This document shows, one piece after another, positions 39,279-47,237 of a stretch of DNA of 53,337 nt. A program made the translations under genes and the position numbers. The stretch spans positions 1 to 53,337 of the forward strand of contig JAEUSY010000024.1 in NCBI GenBank assembly GCA_016788295.1. The letters are read 5' to 3'. This DNA is from Flavobacteriales bacterium (GTDB lineage Bacteria; Bacteroidota; Bacteroidia; Flavobacteriales_F; PHOS-HE28). The notes beneath the pieces are model-generated. The model had not been told where the DNA came from. It made no database searches and saw only the letters and a program-made list of their open reading frames with translations. The number at the start of each line of letters is the position of its first letter. Positions within the stretch are counted from its first letter, which is position 1.

Positions 39279-41606
39279 TCAATCCCGTATACATCGAATT
39301 GACAGTCCGCTATTCATATATTCAATATTACGATGAATCGCTGCTTCATTATGTCGTAAAGAACGGTATTGCGCATATGAGTTAGGAACTTCTGTTGATG
39401 TCCACCAACTACCCCAAGAACCGAATAAATTGAACGGACCATTGAGCAACCCGCCTCTTCCACCACCAGCGATTCCACTAAAACCACTTTCGTTGTTTGC
39501 GCCGGTATTTGGCGGGTTCCATAATATTACTTCCTTCATTCTCCCTCCAACATTTTCAAGAATACCACGACCTCCATTTATATTTAACTCGGATTCGCTG
39601 ACCCCCAAGTCCTGTTCCAAAATCATCCACTCTTGATCTGAGGGAACATGCCAGCCGAACGGACAAACATTTCTCGGGTCACTTATGACATACCAATTAT
39701 ACAATTTACCATGTGTATCATCATAACCACTGTTGTTATTATACCAAGACCACGCACCACTAGTTAAACCTACCCAAACCGTGCCGCTAGTTACGTTTGG
39801 GATTTCTTCTCCATTCGCATAATGAATCGTGCGTAGATTATCTGCCATCCAGCATTGATTGCCAATCTCGACAACCGTATAGACGTTCCCGTCGATGTCG
39901 ACGATTGAAGTCAACCCACCACAACCAGCGCTAGCTCCGGTAACCGTGATGTAGTCAACCTTGGTCTCCACATCAGAGCCCTGTGCATTGGACACTGATA
40001 AGCTTACGGAGTAGGTGCCGGGTGCGGAATACACGACCCCACTGGGGTTCTGAACAGTTGAGCTGGTCACATTCGCGCCATTGAATGTCCACTCCCAGCT
40101 TGTTGGACCACCCGATGAGACATCGGTGAAATTAATGGCCTGACCGACGGCCACGGCTGTCTGGGAAGCCACGAAATCAGCCACAGGAGCCGAACCACCA
40201 GCTGTTACTGTGATGTATGCAGGGCGGGTTAGTGAATTGGACCCGCTCGCGTTGCTCACATTCAATGTGACGTCATACTGACCAGGACTGTTGTATACAA
40301 CTGTGGGCGATTGTGCCGTAGAAGAGCTTGGCGTACCACCAGGGAAGCTCCATTGCCAGGATGTGGGAGAACCAGAGGAAAGATCATTGAAGTTTACCGG
40401 GGCCCCAAGTGCAACAGCAGTGGGCGTACCCGAAAAGTTAGCGACCGGAGGTACGGGCTGCTGACCACCGCACTGGTAAAGCACAGTACTCAGGTCGAAG
40501 AGATCAGGGTACCCAACATTCAGAAGATCCACGCGGAAAAGACGCAGGTTGGCCCCTACACCACCGCGGATACCGGCTTTGATCTCGCAACCCGGGGTTG
40601 GCACAAGAGAAGCCGTGGCGTTCAGATATGCTGCCACGTCAACATACCCACGCAAACGGTTAGAGCCCCAAAGACGGAAGTCCATACTGGGTCCCACATA
40701 AGCTGTTGCCGATACTTGTCCGTTGATATCGGAGAGCGAGTGCGTATTGCTCATGCTCCTATCGAAGATGGTCTGCCATGCCCCGCCAGTGTACTCCAGG
40801 TATGCACTGGCATTGGTACTGCTGGAGTAACCTGCAGTGACCTCCACTTGCACATCGCCTTCAGCGCCCACCTTCACCACCAAAACAGGTACAATCACCA
40901 CCGGAGTACCTGGAATATTGAAAGGTGCCAAGGGTTGCTCATAGATGTTCAACTCGCCGGAGAACAGGCCAATGGAACCACCCAGTGAGATGGTGTTGGT
41001 GAGTTCGCACTCCACCTGCCCACCGATCTTGGCATACTGCAACTGGCCTTGGGTGATGTCCACATCAACCGTGAGGGAGGGGGAAACATCCACACTGCCA
41101 TTTACCCGCACCTGATCCACTGTGGTGGCAGAGTTTCCATCCGCATCGAAGAGCACGACATTGGGCAGGTTGATGGTAAAGACAGGGCCACTGCGAGCGG
41201 TGTCGTCCAGACCAAAAGTCCTTACATGTTCAATGTGTAACTCCTCGAACACTTCGGTAAGCGACACCTCCTCGGTCGTAAGAGTGTATAGTGTGCCAGA
41301 CTGATCGATCTGAGTAATGCGTCGACAAAAGCCCACAGGGGCGTTCTCGATGATGCCGGACACGATGATCGAGCCCACACTGAGTCCCGTCAGTTGCGTT
41401 GTACTACCATTGAAAACGACTTGATTGGAATCGACACTGGTTAGTGTTTGGCCGGTGGGGCCATCGATCCATACAGCATTGCTACGCAGCACCACTGAAC
41501 CCGGAGGAACAGGCGCCTCAGGAGGCGCTTCAGGTTCCTCTTTGCGGCATGATACAACGGCTACGATACCCGTGACCAGCAGTGTGATGAGAAGCCCTTT
41601 CTTCAT
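39279..41606 (-). CDS. Lipoprotein with two PKD domains and a FISUMP domain
   Basis: A 775-residue protein. It opens with a lipoprotein signal (MKKGLLITLLVTGIVAVVSC) and an Ala/Pro/Glu-rich linker. An all-beta region of unknown family runs to about residue 390. Two PKD domains (about 395-480 and 483-565, with SWQWSFPGG and SWEWTFNG cores) follow. The C-terminal about 200 residues are a Fibrobacter-paralogous (FISUMP) domain, marked by TVVEIGNQCWMADNLRT, LYNWYVI, CPFGWHVPSDQEWM, WWTSTE and a final SIRCIRD. It probably sits on the cell surface and may bind polymers. The DNA for the FISUMP part (about 39279-39910) is near 43 % GC, far below the rest of the gene, which suggests that domain was acquired separately. 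Confidence 0.9.
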   Translation of the reverse strand: MKKGLLITLLVTGIVAVVSCRKEEPEAPPEAPVPPGSVVLRSNAVWIDGPTGQTLTSVDSNQVVFNGSTTQLTGLSVGSIIVSGIIENAPVGFCRRITQIDQSGTLYTLTTEEVSLTEVFEELHIEHVRTFGLDDTARSGPVFTINLPNVVLFDADGNSATTVDQVRVNGSVDVSPSLTVDVDITQGQLQYAKIGGQVECELTNTISLGGSIGLFSGELNIYEQPLAPFNIPGTPVVIVPVLVVKVGAEGDVQVEVTAGYSSSTNASAYLEYTGGAWQTIFDRSMSNTHSLSDINGQVSATAYVGPSMDFRLWGSNRLRGYVDVAAYLNATASLVPTPGCEIKAGIRGGVGANLRLFRVDLLNVGYPDLFDLSTVLYQCGGQQPVPPVANFSGTPTAVALGAPVNFNDLSSGSPTSWQWSFPGGTPSSSTAQSPTVVYNSPGQYDVTLNVSNASGSNSLTRPAYITVTAGGSAPVADFVASQTAVAVGQAINFTDVSSGGPTSWEWTFNGANVTSSTVQNPSGVVYSAPGTYSVSLSVSNAQGSDVETKVDYITVTGASAGCGGLTSIVDIDGNVYTVVEIGNQCWMADNLRTIHYANGEEIPNVTSGTVWVGLTSGAWSWYNNNSGYDDTHGKLYNWYVISDPRNVCPFGWHVPSDQEWMILEQDLGVSESELNINGGRGILENVGGRMKEVILWNPPNTGANNESGFSGIAGGGRGGLLNGPFNLFGSWGSWWTSTEVPNSYAQYRSLRHNEAAIHRNIEYMNSGLSIRCIRD

Positions 41607-41622
41607 GACGAGTAGATGACAT

Positions 41623-41653
41623 CGAAGCTAATGCGGAATAGTGCATTCCGCAA
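41623..41653 (-). promoter_or_regulatory. Promoter TTG - 20 bp - TAGCTTCG with an inverted repeat filling the spacer
   Basis: On the minus strand the -33 TTG (41651-41653) and -7 TAGCTTCG (41623-41630) are 20 bp apart, and the -7 box ends 16 nt before the lipoprotein ATG at 41606. A perfect 8-bp inverted repeat, TGCGGAAT - 5 nt - ATTCCGCA (41632-41652), occupies the spacer. This is a classic repressor-operator position, though it could also be a terminator hairpin for the upstream SIR2-like gene. Confidence 0.5.
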
Positions 41654-41692
41654 GTATTCCGTTATCCCCCATCTCAGCTACATCGGAGGCCG

Positions 41693-42760
41693 TTAACCCA
41701 CGAACAGCTCATTCGGCAAGTGGAACTGGTCGCGATTGGTGTCCAAACTGATCTCTACTATATCCTGGTCAACTTCAAACAGGTTCAAGAGATCCTCCTT
41801 GCTTGCATTAGGATTCTGGATCACGAGACGCTTCCGCGTAGTGCCTTGCTGAAATGCAGCCATAAGGCGCTTATCGACAAATCGGTTGAACGCTGGGAAC
41901 GAATAGCCAATGACAACGAGGACATCCGCTTCGCGCAGGGCATGCTCGGCTTGAACAATAGCACGTTGGGCGACTTGATTATTCTCCCAAGCAAAGGTCA
42001 TTCGTTCTTGAAACCCACTTCGCAGGTTCAGTCCTTTGACGTCCCCCGCCCCATAGAGCTTGAATAGGCCTGCTGCCGCGCCTGGTGCAACACCAACATG
42101 CATTCTATACCATGGGTGGATGCCATTGTCCCGCCTTTCCTGGCCCGCTATACCGTTCAGATGCGTTAGGAAGAAGTCATGCTCATTGATCACCTTGTCA
42201 GCTGCGGATGGATGGATGTTGTAGCGTTCATGCATCTGGTCAGTAGAACCTGCTTCGCAGTATCGTGCAAGTGCAAATTCAACTTGGAAATCATAATTCC
42301 AGGAAAGTACCCTTACACGTCGATTCAGCTCAAGGCCATCACTCAGCAGAACAGCCAACCAGCCCATATATCGGGGGTCGATGCTATAGGTGCACATATA
42401 ACCCTTCTGCGTGCCACTCTTGGGGCCAGGAACACCAGCTAGGAAAGGCTCCAGCAAAAAGAACATCGATAGATGTAGCTTCAATGAGGCAAGTTCTGCT
42501 GACTTACTCCCAAGCAGGAATAGCGAACGCGCATAGGTGTCCAGTGTACCATAGTCAATAGAAAGGCGCGCCAAGTTGTTGAGCTCCATCTCATACTTCG
42601 AAAGTGCATTGCTCACCTCCGGCCTATCCGAGAAATACAAGCGCAACCGAGGTACTTGTGCCCGCAAAGCATCAGGCATCAAGCTAACGATAGGCAATGC
42701 ATTGGCACTTGCCCCTGCACCTAACAGGTATACCACCTTGGGACCGTCCTTGGGTAACAT
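41693..42760 (-). CDS. SIR2-like domain protein, possible phage-defence effector
   Basis: A 355-residue protein with the skeleton of the SIR2-like fold found in many defence proteins. The N-terminal nucleotide-binding loop is VVYLLGAGASANALP, the core motif is VLSWNYDFQVEFAL (equivalent to TTNYD), and the late motif is VLVVIGYSFPAFNRF (equivalent to lGYSl.D). Where SIR2-like NADases usually have a K-L-H-G segment, this protein reads THLNG, so the presumed catalytic His may be replaced by Asn. It starts 2 bp after the stop of the MmeI-like restriction-modification gene and is surely co-transcribed. GC content is about 50 %, lower than the genome. I infer a defence role; NAD-degrading activity is uncertain. 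The remaining segments match nothing I know. Confidence 0.65.
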   Translation of the reverse strand: MLPKDGPKVVYLLGAGASANALPIVSLMPDALRAQVPRLRLYFSDRPEVSNALSKYEMELNNLARLSIDYGTLDTYARSLFLLGSKSAELASLKLHLSMFFLLEPFLAGVPGPKSGTQKGYMCTYSIDPRYMGWLAVLLSDGLELNRRVRVLSWNYDFQVEFALARYCEAGSTDQMHERYNIHPSAADKVINEHDFFLTHLNGIAGQERRDNGIHPWYRMHVGVAPGAAAGLFKLYGAGDVKGLNLRSGFQERMTFAWENNQVAQRAIVQAEHALREADVLVVIGYSFPAFNRFVDKRLMAAFQQGTTRKRLVIQNPNASKEDLLNLFEVDQDIVEISLDTNRDQFHLPNELFVG

Positions 42761-42762
42761 GG

Positions 42763-45522
42763 CTATTTCTTGCGTTTCCCTTTCCCACCCCCCAACAACC
42801 CCCTCGTATACTCCTCATACAGCTCGAACAGATACTCCACCCGCTTCGCATCGCTGGTGAACGGCTGCGCCCTATAGCACTTGTCCACCGCCTTGTCCAG
42901 CGCCTGGTGGGCCTTCAGAAGCACGGGCGGCATGGTGAGCGGGTTGTACAGATCGGCCAGGGAACTGCCAGGGAACTGCGCTCGCGCATCCAACACCCCC
43001 TGCGCCGCCGCCTCCACCGCCGCCTTCTGACCCGCACTGGGCTGCTGGGGCCAGGGGAAGTTGTTGTAGACGATGCTGGCACTATAGCGGTATCGGCTTT
43101 CGAACTTACCGCCAACTGTCTTTACCCATTCAGTGTGCATCAACGATTGAACCACGCCAAAGTGATAAAGGCTCTCTGTGGGCAGTACATAGACCTGGTT
43201 CGACGCAACGACATCAGGTGTAAGACGCGCCATGGGAATGTATCGCCGACGCTCAGATGAAAGTGTGGGAATAGCGATGTAGTTCGTCCTTGGCTGGCGC
43301 ACTTCTGCAAACACCGTTGGGGTATCGGCAAGCTTAATTGTGGTTGCGCGCCCTCTGGCTCTTCGCCAATTCCTGACAGCTTCAATGCGCTCCATTACAT
43401 GCGGCATCCCTTTCAAATCAGCAGGCGCCGCAGCGCCGAGCCATAAGCACCACCTTTCCTTGTTGTACAAGAGTTCTTCGGCTCCAACGAACCTCCTGAG
43501 CCAGTGAACGGCATTTGGCTCCTTTGCCAACAACTCTGCCCGCTCTTCTCCATTCAAGGTGTAGTAGCCGCCATCCAATGCAAAGCTCCCGTAAACAACC
43601 TCAGGCACATCGCAAAGTGTCGAACTCCTCTTGTCGAGGAACACATCCTTGAAATCGATCAGATACGGGTTAATGTGCACGGCCTGTGTTTCAAGCGCAG
43701 CACCCTTGGGATCGTCGTAGATGAACAACGTTCGGCGCTTAGGCTCATCCCTGCTGAAGCCAATTATCACGCACTGCACACCAGCAACACCTCGAGCTTC
43801 ATTCGTCCACTGAAACGTTCTATGGGCGAAGTGAATGTGCATGCCTTGGCCAAGAATGTACCGCCAAAGCAAGCCGACCTGCTCCCCTTGAGTGATGCTA
43901 TTCGTGCTCACGAGCGCCGTACGGGTGGACGGGCTCGTGGCCATGTAATCAGTTGCCTTGATATACCACGCTGCGACAAAGTCTAAAGTTCCGCCGCCAG
44001 GGATTTTGGTGAAGTACGGCTCCACAGCAGCCTTCTGTTCGGCATCCTGCTCCTTCTTCCCCGCGAACGGCGGATTCCCCAGGATATAATCGTACCGCTT
44101 CCCTTCCGGCAACAGGCTCTGCCAATCGCGGTGCAGGGCGTTGTCGTTGGCGATGGTGGCACTGCTGCGCAGGGGGATGCGCACCATGTACTCCCCGAAG
44201 GCGGCGCTCACCTCCTGGTTCAGCTGGTGGTCCGTGAGCCACATCGCTACTTGCGCGATCTGCGCGGGGAACTCGTCCAGCTCGATGCCATAGAAGCGGT
44301 CCACGTTCAGGCGCACGAGGTGGTCCACGTCCATCACCTGCTGGCCCTTCTGCAGCGCGCGGATCACCTCCATCTCCAGCCGCCGCAGCTCGCGGTACGT
44401 GATCACGAGAAAGTTGCCGCAGCCGCAGGCGGGGTCCAAAAAGCGCAGCTCGGCCAGCTTCTGGTGGAACTTCTCCAGCTTGGGCTTGCTGGCCTTCACC
44501 TGCGCGAACTCGTCCCACAGCGCATCGAGGAAGAGCGGCTTGATGAGCTTGAGGATGTTCTGCTCACTGGTGTAGTGTGCCCCCAGGTTGCGCCGCTGCT
44601 TGGGGTCCATGGCGCTCTGGAACAGCGCACCGAAGATGGCGGGGCTGATGCGTTCCCAGCCTAATTCAGCTAGTTCAATTAAGATCCGCCGCATCGCTCC
44701 ATCCCATTCAGCGATTGGCAGGGTCTCTTCGAATAGGCGACCGTTGATGTATTTAAAGTCGACGAGGCGCTCATCGAGCGTCTTCGGTCGCCGCTCGTCG
44801 GGCGTGTTCAGCAGCTGGAACAGCCGCGCCATCTGGGCGCCCAGATCGCTGCCGTCCTCGCGTGTTTGGTCGGTGATGAAGGTGTAGAAGGCGTCGCGCT
44901 CGAAGATGCCGGTATCGTCCGCGAAGAGGATGAAGAGCAGGCGCACGAGGTAGAGCTCCAGCGCGTGGCGCCCGGGGCTGCCGGGAGGGCCGTCGTAACC
45001 GCTGGCTTTGAGCTCATCGTGCAGGCGCCCCATCAGCTCGGCCGCCCGGATGTTCACTGGGTCCTGCTCACGCACGACTCGCACCTCGTAGCCGGCAATG
45101 AAGTCGAAGACCTCGATGCGCTGGGGCAGCTCCTCCAGCGTGAGTTCGGTGAGCGTGCCGGTCTCCAGGTCCTTCAGGCGGAAGCGCTGGAAGTCGCTCA
45201 CCAGCAGGTAGCGCGGCTTCTCGTGCTCCTTGAGGCCGTGGAAGTAGTCGTTCGCTTGGATGAAGGCCTTGTCCAGGTCCTTGCCTTTGCTCTTGTGCTC
45301 AATAAGTAGGGTGCCCGGCCAGAAGTAGTCGATGTATCCGTCGGCCTTGCTGAGTTTCTTCACATGGAGCTCGTAGCTGCCCACAGTGCGGGCGCGTACG
45401 CCGAAGACCTCGAAGAACTCGCCCCAGAACGGCTTGGCGTCGGCGTCCTCGTTGTGGGCGTTGGCCCATTGCTTGGCGAAGCGGGTGGCGCGGGTGCGGA
45501 TCTCGCGTCGGGAAAGTGGCAT
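42763..45522 (-). CDS. Type IIL (MmeI-like) restriction-modification enzyme
   Basis: A 919-residue single-chain enzyme. The N-terminal nuclease domain has DGYIDYFWPGTLLIEHKSKG, giving the PD-(D/E)xK set near Asp65, Glu75 and Lys77. A helical connector follows (LFILFADDTGIFERDAF). The N6-adenine methyltransferase carries motif I FLDPACGCGNF (about residue 362) and motif IV ILGNPPF (about 483). A target-recognition domain (about 510-800) and a Lys-rich C-terminal helical cap complete it. This order matches MmeI-family enzymes, which cut and methylate with one polypeptide and methylate a single strand. The recognition segment is nearer 52 % GC against about 61 % in the flanking parts, which would fit domain swapping. 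It is the first gene of an operon with the SIR2-like protein. Confidence 0.88.
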   Translation of the reverse strand: MPLSRREIRTRATRFAKQWANAHNEDADAKPFWGEFFEVFGVRARTVGSYELHVKKLSKADGYIDYFWPGTLLIEHKSKGKDLDKAFIQANDYFHGLKEHEKPRYLLVSDFQRFRLKDLETGTLTELTLEELPQRIEVFDFIAGYEVRVVREQDPVNIRAAELMGRLHDELKASGYDGPPGSPGRHALELYLVRLLFILFADDTGIFERDAFYTFITDQTREDGSDLGAQMARLFQLLNTPDERRPKTLDERLVDFKYINGRLFEETLPIAEWDGAMRRILIELAELGWERISPAIFGALFQSAMDPKQRRNLGAHYTSEQNILKLIKPLFLDALWDEFAQVKASKPKLEKFHQKLAELRFLDPACGCGNFLVITYRELRRLEMEVIRALQKGQQVMDVDHLVRLNVDRFYGIELDEFPAQIAQVAMWLTDHQLNQEVSAAFGEYMVRIPLRSSATIANDNALHRDWQSLLPEGKRYDYILGNPPFAGKKEQDAEQKAAVEPYFTKIPGGGTLDFVAAWYIKATDYMATSPSTRTALVSTNSITQGEQVGLLWRYILGQGMHIHFAHRTFQWTNEARGVAGVQCVIIGFSRDEPKRRTLFIYDDPKGAALETQAVHINPYLIDFKDVFLDKRSSTLCDVPEVVYGSFALDGGYYTLNGEERAELLAKEPNAVHWLRRFVGAEELLYNKERWCLWLGAAAPADLKGMPHVMERIEAVRNWRRARGRATTIKLADTPTVFAEVRQPRTNYIAIPTLSSERRRYIPMARLTPDVVASNQVYVLPTESLYHFGVVQSLMHTEWVKTVGGKFESRYRYSASIVYNNFPWPQQPSAGQKAAVEAAAQGVLDARAQFPGSSLADLYNPLTMPPVLLKAHQALDKAVDKCYRAQPFTSDAKRVEYLFELYEEYTRGLLGGGKGKRKK

Positions 45523-45774
45523 GGGGTGAAAAATAAGCAGGAGGGTGCGTCAGATTTTGGCGTTGTTGACAATGTAGTTTGCACCCTTAGGTAGCGTGGC
45601 CTAGGCCCTAACTTCTAGAGTGCATTCCAACAGACCTCTTCCTAACGATGTAAAATGCTTCGATCATCCTATCTCTTACGAGCTCTGTTCACGCCTGGCA
45701 GGAGCTTGGCCGGATGGGAATAGGCATGACCGGATCGCCTATACTTGCTTAACCTCAAATAACGTAGAACTACC

Positions 45775-46189
45775 ATGAGCGCTAAGATCTACGAAGGCCG
45801 ATCCACATCGAGTTCGGATCAGATCTACACCTTCGACGGCACCCGCCTTTACAAGAAGTAGAAGCACCAGCAGCAGCGATGTCATCTTCGCGATAACAAG
45901 CGACCATGTCTTCCGTGGTCGGTCTACAAGTAGCTCAGATGTGCTCTTGACCATTAAAGGCGACCACATCTTCAAGGGCCGCTCGACCAGTAGCTCCGAT
46001 GTTCTCTTCACCATTGGAGATGGTCGGATCTTCAAGGGGCGTTCAACCAGTAGCTCGGATGTGATCTTCTCATTTGACCGGAAGCATCTCTACAAGGGAA
46101 GAAGTACCTCCAGCAGCGATGTTGAGCTCACCTTTGACGGCGATATTCCAGATGCCGTCTTTGGTGCACTCCTGCTCGCTGGCTGGTGA
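45775..46189 (+). CDS. Six-fold GRSTSSSD repeat protein, interrupted by a +1 frameshift
   Basis: From the ATG at 45775 the first frame runs 28 codons to TAG at 45859-45861. The next frame continues without interruption to TGA at 46187-46189. Across both frames the motif GRSTSSSD (G is Lys in copy 2) appears six times, at 45796, 45857, 45917, 45977, 46037 and 46097. Intervals are exactly 60 bp except the first, which is 61. One extra base, most simply the T at 45859, therefore separates the halves. The 20-residue unit reads roughly [IL][YF]KGRSTSSSDVLFTIxGD and would build a short symmetric beta structure. The end is DAVFGALLLAGW. The family and function are unknown to me. The break could be a mutation, sequencing error or programmed shift. 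Confidence 0.65.
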
Positions 46190-46193
46190 GGGC

Positions 46194-46429
46194 CTTTAGG
46201 TGGCCGGAGGCCATGGGTTCGAGGTTGCGCAGCAAAAGGCCCTAGGCCAGTGGCCTGAAGGCCCAGAGGCCGGTCAGCCTATGGCCTAATGGCCCAAGCC
46301 TATTGCCTGAATGCCTGAATACCTCTCCGCCTCCGGCGGCTGGTAACTCAAGTGGCAAGTAGGCCAGCGGCCAGTTGGCTATTGGCCAATAGGCCAGTGG
46401 CCTATTGGCCAATAGCCTGAAGGCCCAAC
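46194..46429. repeat. GGCC-saturated low-complexity block with a 41-nt perfect-arm palindrome
   Basis: About 17 GGCC tetramers occur in roughly 235 bp, near ten times the number expected at this composition. They are often joined as TGGCCAATAGGCC-like units. Positions 46377-46396 and 46398-46417 are exact reverse complements of each other (20 bp) around the single base 46397. The block is non-coding between the GRSTSSSD gene and the next minus-strand gene. It resembles a slippage- or recombination-grown array and could form a cruciform. Confidence 0.65.
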
Positions 46430-46450
46430 AGCCTCTCCGCCCCCCCTGCC

Positions 46451-47047
46451 CTAACTGACCACCACCACCACATGCAGCCCCACCAGCTGGGCCTGCACGT
46501 GGGCCTCGGGCACGGGCTGCCAGTGGCCATTGGGGCGGGTGCGGCGGCCGGTGCGGGGGCAGCGGCGGGGGGCGCGGAGGTGTACGGCCACCTTGTCCAG
46601 CAGGCGCATGCACCCGGTAACGGGCACCACCAGCACCACCTGCACGCAGGCGGGGGCTTGGGCGGTCTGCTGGCGCAGCAGCTGCAGGCGGGCGGCATTA
46701 GGCAGCGGGAAGGCCTGGAAGCGGTCGCCACCATCGATGCGCAGGCGGTGGGGCGCCAGACAGCGGCGCTGCACGGCCTGGGCCCATTCCTTGGCGCGGC
46801 GCAGCAGCTCCTGGGCGCGTTGCGGCTGGCGCAGGGCCAGCTTGTCGGCCTGGGTGCGCACGGCCTGCACGTGGGCGCGGAGCAGGTGCCGTACGGCCCG
46901 CACCAGTCGGCGGGGGGCGCACAGACGCCCGGCACAGGGGCCGGCGGTGTACACGGGCCAGCCATCCACCAGCACCAGCAGCAGGCTGCTGGCCGGGGGG
47001 CGCCGCCGGCAGGGCAGTTCCAGGCCGATGTAGCCGGGTCCTTCCAT
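46451..47047 (-). CDS. Hypothetical Arg/Ala/Leu-rich protein in very GC-rich DNA
   Basis: A 198-residue protein with no recognised domain or signal peptide. A predicted helix-rich middle (AVRHLLRAHVQAVRTQADKL, then QELLRRAKEWAQAVQRR) is followed by a strand-like segment (CVQVVLVVPVTGCM) and an Arg/Pro-rich stretch. Third codon positions are almost all G or C on this strand (CTG, GTG, GCC, CGC), which supports coding and argues against the overlapping frames on the other strand. Local GC exceeds 70 %, well above neighbours, so the gene may have been acquired. Six cysteines are scattered through it, without a clear metal-site pattern. Confidence 0.5.
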   Translation of the reverse strand: MEGPGYIGLELPCRRRPPASSLLLVLVDGWPVYTAGPCAGRLCAPRRLVRAVRHLLRAHVQAVRTQADKLALRQPQRAQELLRRAKEWAQAVQRRCLAPHRLRIDGGDRFQAFPLPNAARLQLLRQQTAQAPACVQVVLVVPVTGCMRLLDKVAVHLRAPRRCPRTGRRTRPNGHWQPVPEAHVQAQLVGLHVVVVVS

Positions 47048-47237
47048 GCTGCACGAAAAGCTAAACGGGCCGTTGGCGGGTTCAGCCGGGGCGGTACGGG
47101 CGGTTTTTCAACAGGGATCGTCAATTCCGTGGTGTCGCATATACCATATATAGTGGAGTGTCGCTTGACCGGGCTGCCGGGCGGGCACCCCGCGCGAGTC
47201 ACCCGGGCACGCCCCCCTGCGGGCCGCGCATACGGGC

